Of a stretch of 64,000 nucleotides of DNA, positions 60,457 to 64,000 are shown one piece after another. Each line of letters begins with the position of its first letter. Within the stretch, counting starts at the first letter, position 1. The notes beneath the pieces are model-generated. The model worked only from the letters and a program-made list of their open reading frames with translations, made no database searches and was not told the origin of the DNA. The DNA comes from CALMKX01 sp036274895 (lineage in GTDB: Bacteria; Acidobacteriota; Thermoanaerobaculia; Multivoradales; SZUA-115): the NCBI GenBank assembly GCA_036274895.1, contig DASUEU010000027.1, positions 253,053 through 317,052 on the forward strand, given 5' to 3'. The position numbers and the translations under genes were made by a program.

Positions 60457-60490
60457 GTTATACGCAGAGTATCCAAACCCTGCGTATAAC
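60457..60490. promoter_or_regulatory. Perfect 11-bp inverted repeat upstream of the nucleotidyltransferase gene
   Basis: GTTATACGCAG (60457-60467) and CTGCGTATAAC (60480-60490) are perfect reverse complements separated by 12 bases. The pair lies between the start of the minus-strand nucleotidyltransferase (60442) and the amidohydrolase start (60534). It is a likely operator, and the TATAC/TATAA cores could also be -10 boxes. Confidence 0.7.
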
Positions 60491-60533
60491 CTCAAACCCC
60501 ATCCTGTTCGGTCAACTCCGGTACGATCCCGGG

Positions 60534-61847
60534 ATGCTCCCCCAGCACCTCGCCCCCGCCCTCGGGGCACTGGTCCTGAGCTCCCTCCTCGCCTGCTCCG
60601 CTTCCTCGCCTCCGTCCGGCTCGCTCGTCGTGCGCTGCGGGCGGTTGTTCGATGGGGTCTCGGACGAGGTGAAGACCGGCGTCACCGTGTGGATTGAAGG
60701 CCGGCGGATCCGGGCGGTGGGGACGAGCGTTGAGGTGCCGCGGGGGACGCCGGAGCTGGACCTCTCGGGCCACACCTGCCTGCCCGGGCTGATCGACCTG
60801 CACACCCACTTGACCTCGGTGCCGGAGGACACCGCGGACCTGCGGGTCTTCCTGACGCGCACCTTCGAGGCGTCCGTCGCCGTGGGCCGGCGCTCGGCCC
60901 AGGCCACGCTGGCGGCCGGCTTCACCACCGTGAGGGACGTGGGCACCTACCTCGCCTTCGACGAGATGACCCTGCGGGACGAGATCGAGGCTGGCAAGAC
61001 CCCCGGGCCGCGCATCCAGGGCGCCGGGGCCTACCTGACCATCCCGGGCGGCGGTGGGGACCTCCTGATCCCCGGCGTGCCGGAGGCGGAGATCCCGGCC
61101 GTGGTGCGGCGGGGTGTCGCACGGGGGGCGGCGGCGTTCGCGGCCCGGGCCGAGGACATCGCGGCTGGCGGGGCGGATCTGCTCAAGGTGATCGCCTCGG
61201 GTGCCGTGCTGGCCTACGGCGGGGTGCCCGGGGCGCCGGAGATGACGCCGGAGGAGCTCGCTGCGGTGGTGGTGGTGGCCCGCCGGCACGGGCTCAAGGT
61301 GGCGGCCCACGCCCACGGTGCGCAGTCGGTCCGCGAGGCGATCCTAGCTGAGGCCGACACCATCGAGCACGCCTCCCTGATCGACGAAGAAGGTCTCGCC
61401 CTCGCCCGCGAGCGGGGCACGGTGCTGGTGATGGACGTCTACAACGGCGACTACATCGACACCGAGGGCCGCCGGCAGGGCTGGCCCCAGGAGTTCCTGG
61501 ACAAGAACCTCGCCACCACCGAGGAGCAGCGTCGCCGCTTCACCCGCGCCGTCGCGCTGGGAGTCGCGATCGGCTTCGGCACCGACGCCGCCGTCTTCCC
61601 CCACGGCGACAACGCGCGCCAGTTCCGCATCATGGTCGAGAGGGGGATGACGCCCATGGCGGCCATCCGCTCGGCCACCTCGGTGGCGGCCAAGGCAATG
61701 GGCTGGGAGGACCGGGTGGGCGCCCTCGTCCCCGGCCGCTTCGGCGACCTGATCGCCGTGTCGGGGGATCCACTGGCAGAGGTATCGCTGTTGGAACAGG
61801 TCGCTGCCGTGGTCAAGGGTGGAGAAGTGGTGAAAGAGCGCCCGTAG
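60534..61847 (+). CDS. Amidohydrolase-family lipoprotein
   Basis: 437 aa. The N-terminus MLPQHLAPALGALVLSSLLACSASS has a lipobox LLAC, so it is an anchored lipoprotein. The metal-dependent hydrolase core shows GLIDLHTHLTS (HxH metal site), KVIASGAVLAYGG with a metal-bridging Lys, KVAAHAHGAQSVREAI, DTIEHASLIDEEGL and FGTDAAVFPHGDN (final Asp). It matches the Xaa-Pro dipeptidase-like/imidazolonepropionase-type amidohydrolases. The substrate is unknown. It is divergent from the nucleotidyltransferase. Confidence 0.92.
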   Translation: MLPQHLAPALGALVLSSLLACSASSPPSGSLVVRCGRLFDGVSDEVKTGVTVWIEGRRIRAVGTSVEVPRGTPELDLSGHTCLPGLIDLHTHLTSVPEDTADLRVFLTRTFEASVAVGRRSAQATLAAGFTTVRDVGTYLAFDEMTLRDEIEAGKTPGPRIQGAGAYLTIPGGGGDLLIPGVPEAEIPAVVRRGVARGAAAFAARAEDIAAGGADLLKVIASGAVLAYGGVPGAPEMTPEELAAVVVVARRHGLKVAAHAHGAQSVREAILAEADTIEHASLIDEEGLALARERGTVLVMDVYNGDYIDTEGRRQGWPQEFLDKNLATTEEQRRRFTRAVALGVAIGFGTDAAVFPHGDNARQFRIMVERGMTPMAAIRSATSVAAKAMGWEDRVGALVPGRFGDLIAVSGDPLAEVSLLEQVAAVVKGGEVVKERP

Positions 61848-61951
61848 CCCTCACCCTTCTCCCGCCTCAGGCCGCAACGGGAGCTGCCTCCACCACCGTG
61901 CGCTGCGAAGGCCAACAGCCGGCGACCAGGCCCTCGGCCCTGCCGTCCACC

Positions 61952-62044
61952 CTACCCCCCAAAGGCCTTCCCGAGGTGGTACACCGCCTGCCTCTTCCAC
62001 CACGCCCAGTTGTGGGACACATCGTGGCCCCAGATGTCGCGTAG
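61952..62044 (-). pseudogene. 3' end of an esterase, cut off at the integration site
   Basis: The last 30 codons before the stop at 61952 read LRDIWGHDVSHNWAWWKRQAVYHLGKAFGG, like the C-terminus of alpha/beta-hydrolase esterases of the Esterase-D/feruloyl type (GhDvsHdWpwW). Further up in the same frame there is a stop and no similarity. The homology ends at about 62044, where the AlpA and integrase region begins. I infer that an integrating element severed the gene or sits beside its relic. Confidence 0.5.
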
Positions 62045-62101
62045 AGCGTTTCATGATGAGTTGTGAGGTTTCGTCGTGTGGCGTTGTGTGTTGTAAGTCT
62101 C

Positions 62102-62533
62102 TCATTTTGCGTGTCTTACGGCGTAGCGTTCCGAGTTTCTGCGTTTCGCTGAGTGCTCTGACGGGGCTTTCTGGGGTACAGTGTTCCCTGCGATTTGCAC
62201 CCCAATTTGCACCCCAGAAACCGCTTCTTGAGACGACTTGGAGAGCGCTCCATGGACCGGTTCAGCCTGCCGAGCTGGCTTCGTTCTGGCGACCCGCCGG
62301 CCGAGGGCAAGCTGGTCGAGCACCTCGTTGAGACTGCCGTTGTCACGCCGCTCGAGCCAGTCCAGCACCTCGCTCCGCCTCCAATTCAAGGTCCCCTTGA
62401 GATCCCGGGGGAACCCCGACGGGAAGACGCCGAGGCGTCGCCAGTGCCAGAGGGTCTTCCGGCCGACTCCGACCAGCTCCATGACCTCCTGCTGGGTCAA
62501 GAGCACCTCGCGTTCACGGGTTCTGTCCAACAC
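62102..62533 (-). CDS. AlpA-type excisionase/DNA-binding protein
   Basis: 143 aa. The GTG at 62533 lies five bases after GGAGG. The N-terminal part REVLLTQQEVMELVGVGRKTLWHWRRLGVFPSGFPRDLKGTLNWRRSEVLDWLERRDN is an AlpA/MerR-like winged helix, the form of phage excisionases. The tail is basic and Ser-rich, with a repeated GVQIGVQIAG. Excisionases bind near the attachment site and help the integrase. It is divergent from the integrase with 29 bases between the starts. Confidence 0.82.
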   Translation of the reverse strand: MLDRTREREVLLTQQEVMELVGVGRKTLWHWRRLGVFPSGFPRDLKGTLNWRRSEVLDWLERRDNGSLNEVLDQLALGRRVARTKPARQAEPVHGALSKSSQEAVSGVQIGVQIAGNTVPQKAPSEHSAKRRNSERYAVRHAK

Positions 62534-62562
62534 CGTCACCTCCAAGCCTCGAAAGAAGACCG

Positions 62563-63738
62563 ATGCCCAGCCTGCGTTTGACGGATCGCGCCCTTCGATC
62601 CCTCACGACCGAGGAGAGCCGCGAAGACATCCACGACGCCTCGTTCCCAGCCTTCCTCGTTCGGGTCAGCGGAAACGGCAGCAAGACCTTCTACTTCCGG
62701 TACCGAGGAGCAGACGGGAAGTACCGGCGCCTGCACCTCGGCAAGTTCCCGGCCGTCAGCCTGGCAGACGCGCGGTCTGCTGCTCGGGAGCTCGAGCTTC
62801 AGGTCGACCGCGGTGAGGATCCGGGCCTGAGGAATGAAGAGTGGCGGAAGGCCCCCACCGTTGCCATGGCGGTTGACGAGTACATCGAGCGCTACGCGAA
62901 ACGCCACCAGCGGTCCTGGCGGAACACGCAGAGAGTGCTGCACAAGGACATCGTGCCGGTGATCGGGCACCGCAAGCTCGCCGACATCAAGAGGCGGGAC
63001 ATCAGCCTGCTCGTCGAAGGAATTGTCGGCCGCGGTGCACCCCAGAGTGCAAACCAAGCTCTGGGCATGATGCGTCACCTCTTCCGGTGGGCGGCGCGAG
63101 AGGAGCTGCTCGAGATCGACCCTTGCTTCGGCGTCCAGCAGCCTGCGCCGTACACGACCCGGGACCGCAACCTCTCGCCCGCCGAGATCCGTCTGGTCTG
63201 GAGCGCTCTCGATGAGGAGCTGCCTGTGCTGAGCGGTGGTCTTAGGCTGATGCTGCTTCTGGGCCAGCGGGGGAACGAGGTTCGGCGAATGCGCTGGGCC
63301 GACCTCAACGGTGACCTGTGGACGATCCCAGCCGAACACAGCAAGAGCGGCAGGGCGCATCTCGTGCCGCTTTCCGAGTCGGCCAGGGAGGAGATCGAGT
63401 CTCACCGGGGGCGCAGCCAGACCTGGGTCCTGCCCTCCCCGGATGGTGACTTCCCCGTGAGCAGAACGACTTCCAGTCGCTTGACTCAGCGCGTGGCCAG
63501 TGCCCACGGGATGGCCCGTTGGACAGCTCACGATCTTCGTCGCACGGTGGCTTCCCAGCTTGCCGAGATGGGGGTCGAGGAGTTCGTGATCCAGAGAATC
63601 CTGGGGCACGCCTACTCGACGGTCACCGCAACCTACAACCGCTACAGCTACCTGGCGGAGAAGCGGGCCGCGCTCGAGAAGTGGGGGCAGCGGCTGATGG
63701 AGATCGTGGGGGCCGAGGGCGCGGAAGCTGCGCGGTAG
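62563..63738 (+). CDS. P4-type tyrosine integrase
   Basis: 391 aa. N-terminal arm-binding (DUF4102-type) domain: FLVRVSGNGSKTFYFRYRGADGKYRRLHLGKFPAVSLADARSAAREL, as in P4 and other island integrases. The core-binding domain spans about 100-190. Catalytic residues are in place: Arg in LLLGQRGNEVRRMRW, Lys in HSKSGRAHLVPL, HxxR in HDLRRTVASQ, His in LGHAYSTVTATY and the nucleophile Tyr in YNRYSYLAEKR. It mediates site-specific integration. With the adjacent AlpA gene it marks the left end of an integrated element whose cargo is to the right. Confidence 0.95.
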   Translation: MPSLRLTDRALRSLTTEESREDIHDASFPAFLVRVSGNGSKTFYFRYRGADGKYRRLHLGKFPAVSLADARSAARELELQVDRGEDPGLRNEEWRKAPTVAMAVDEYIERYAKRHQRSWRNTQRVLHKDIVPVIGHRKLADIKRRDISLLVEGIVGRGAPQSANQALGMMRHLFRWAAREELLEIDPCFGVQQPAPYTTRDRNLSPAEIRLVWSALDEELPVLSGGLRLMLLLGQRGNEVRRMRWADLNGDLWTIPAEHSKSGRAHLVPLSESAREEIESHRGRSQTWVLPSPDGDFPVSRTTSSRLTQRVASAHGMARWTAHDLRRTVASQLAEMGVEEFVIQRILGHAYSTVTATYNRYSYLAEKRAALEKWGQRLMEIVGAEGAEAAR

Positions 63739-63953
63739 CCCTCTTCGAGAACTTTCCCCCGCCGGCAGGAGGACGTTGGAGGACGCTCGGGCCTCAACGA
63801 CCCGAAGTGGGTCCGCCATCCGTCCTTCCGGGGCGATTCTGGTAGGCTCGGGTGACATACTGGGCCTGAGGATAGGATCTGAGATTGTAATTGTCAAGCA
63901 CGGATGTCACTCTTCGACGATACGGGCAGGAGAGGAATGAGGAGCCACGAGCC
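63739..63953. other. Spacer between the integrase and the first cargo gene
   Basis: I see no gene here. A weak promoter-like pair occurs: GTGACA at 63852-63857 and TAGGAT at 63873-63878 with a 15-base spacer. The end of the spacer has GAGGAATGAGGAG, a purine-rich ribosome-binding candidate before the ATG at 63954. Confidence 0.4.
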
Positions 63954-64000
63954 ATGCCGAGAGCCAAGAGCCCTTCTCTGAACCCACCGGCCCCGGAATG
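63954..64000 (+). CDS. Possible start of the first cargo gene, cut by the window edge
   Basis: ATG at 63954 is followed by MPRAKSPSLNPPAPE and runs off the end. GAGGAATGAGGAG upstream is a plausible ribosome-binding site. Fifteen residues are too few to identify it. A neighbouring ATG in another frame meets a stop within the window, so this frame is preferred. Confidence 0.35.
   Translation, partial: MPRAKSPSLNPPAPE

Noticed and set aside
62185..62218. Tandem ATTTGCACCCC repeats
   Set aside because: They lie inside the tail of the AlpA-type gene and encode GVQIGVQIAG, so they are parsimoniously a coding repeat rather than an att core.

Overview
This is a very GC-rich, densely coded bacterial chromosome segment. 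No rRNA, tRNA or CRISPR array was seen. The mixture points to Acidobacteriota, perhaps a Thermoanaerobaculia-like lineage. The pointers are two GWxTD/VWFA secreted proteins, an S9 peptidase, a PQQ-type beta-propeller, a Ser/Thr kinase fused to TPRs, several TPR regulators and a 2,3-bisphosphoglycerate-independent phosphoglycerate mutase of the archaeal type. This is an inference from family content, not from a marker-gene comparison.

Layout. 1-11082 is mostly housekeeping: the start of ileS, a hydrolase-fold protein, def, rlmH, a DksA-like protein, a LapA-LapB fusion, holA, mutM, a DinB-fold protein, udk, an O-methyltransferase, a phosphopantetheinyl transferase and mtaB. 11124-13630 is a two-gene accessory cassette (AAA/DUF4143-like ATPase plus AlbA_2/Schlafen-type protein) joined by an ATGA overlap. 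13646-15573 carries a serine hydrolase and apaH on the minus strand. 15611-25672 is a tightly overlapping plus-strand operon: penicillin-acylase family hydrolase, acetyltransferase-like protein, alkaline-phosphatase-fold lipoprotein, PIG-L/glycosyltransferase fusion and two further glycosyltransferases. It is probably for a surface glycan.

25673-30336 is an accessory patch: a broken hicB, a DUF433 gene, a lower-GC island with a DisA/DACNV-like nucleotide-cyclase-fold protein, a broken acetyltransferase gene coupled to a DUF1801 gene, and a HigBA-like toxin-antitoxin pair with a perfect palindrome in front of it. 30396-35269 returns to core functions on the minus strand (argS, macrodomain, apgM, eda). 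35421-37641 holds a small secreted peptide, a sigma-region-2-like protein and a zinc-finger/TPR protein, which look like one signalling module. 37647-43854 contains trmJ, maf, a GWxTD-VWFA protein, xseB, xseA and a protein of unknown function.

44030-58728 carries a large ATPase-TPR protein, a second GWxTD-VWFA protein, a YhaM-like nuclease, a kinase-TPR receptor, an S9 peptidase and a PQQ-propeller protein. 59232-60490 holds a mazF remnant beside a GSU2403-type nucleotidyltransferase with a large palindrome at its start. After an amidohydrolase lipoprotein, the right edge (from about 62045) is the start of an integrated element. A truncated esterase 3' end abuts an AlpA-type excisionase and a P4-type tyrosine integrase, and the cargo lies beyond the window.

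The best candidates for undescribed systems are the DACNV-like island, the ATPase/AlbA_2 cassette and the peptide/sigma-like/zinc-TPR trio.
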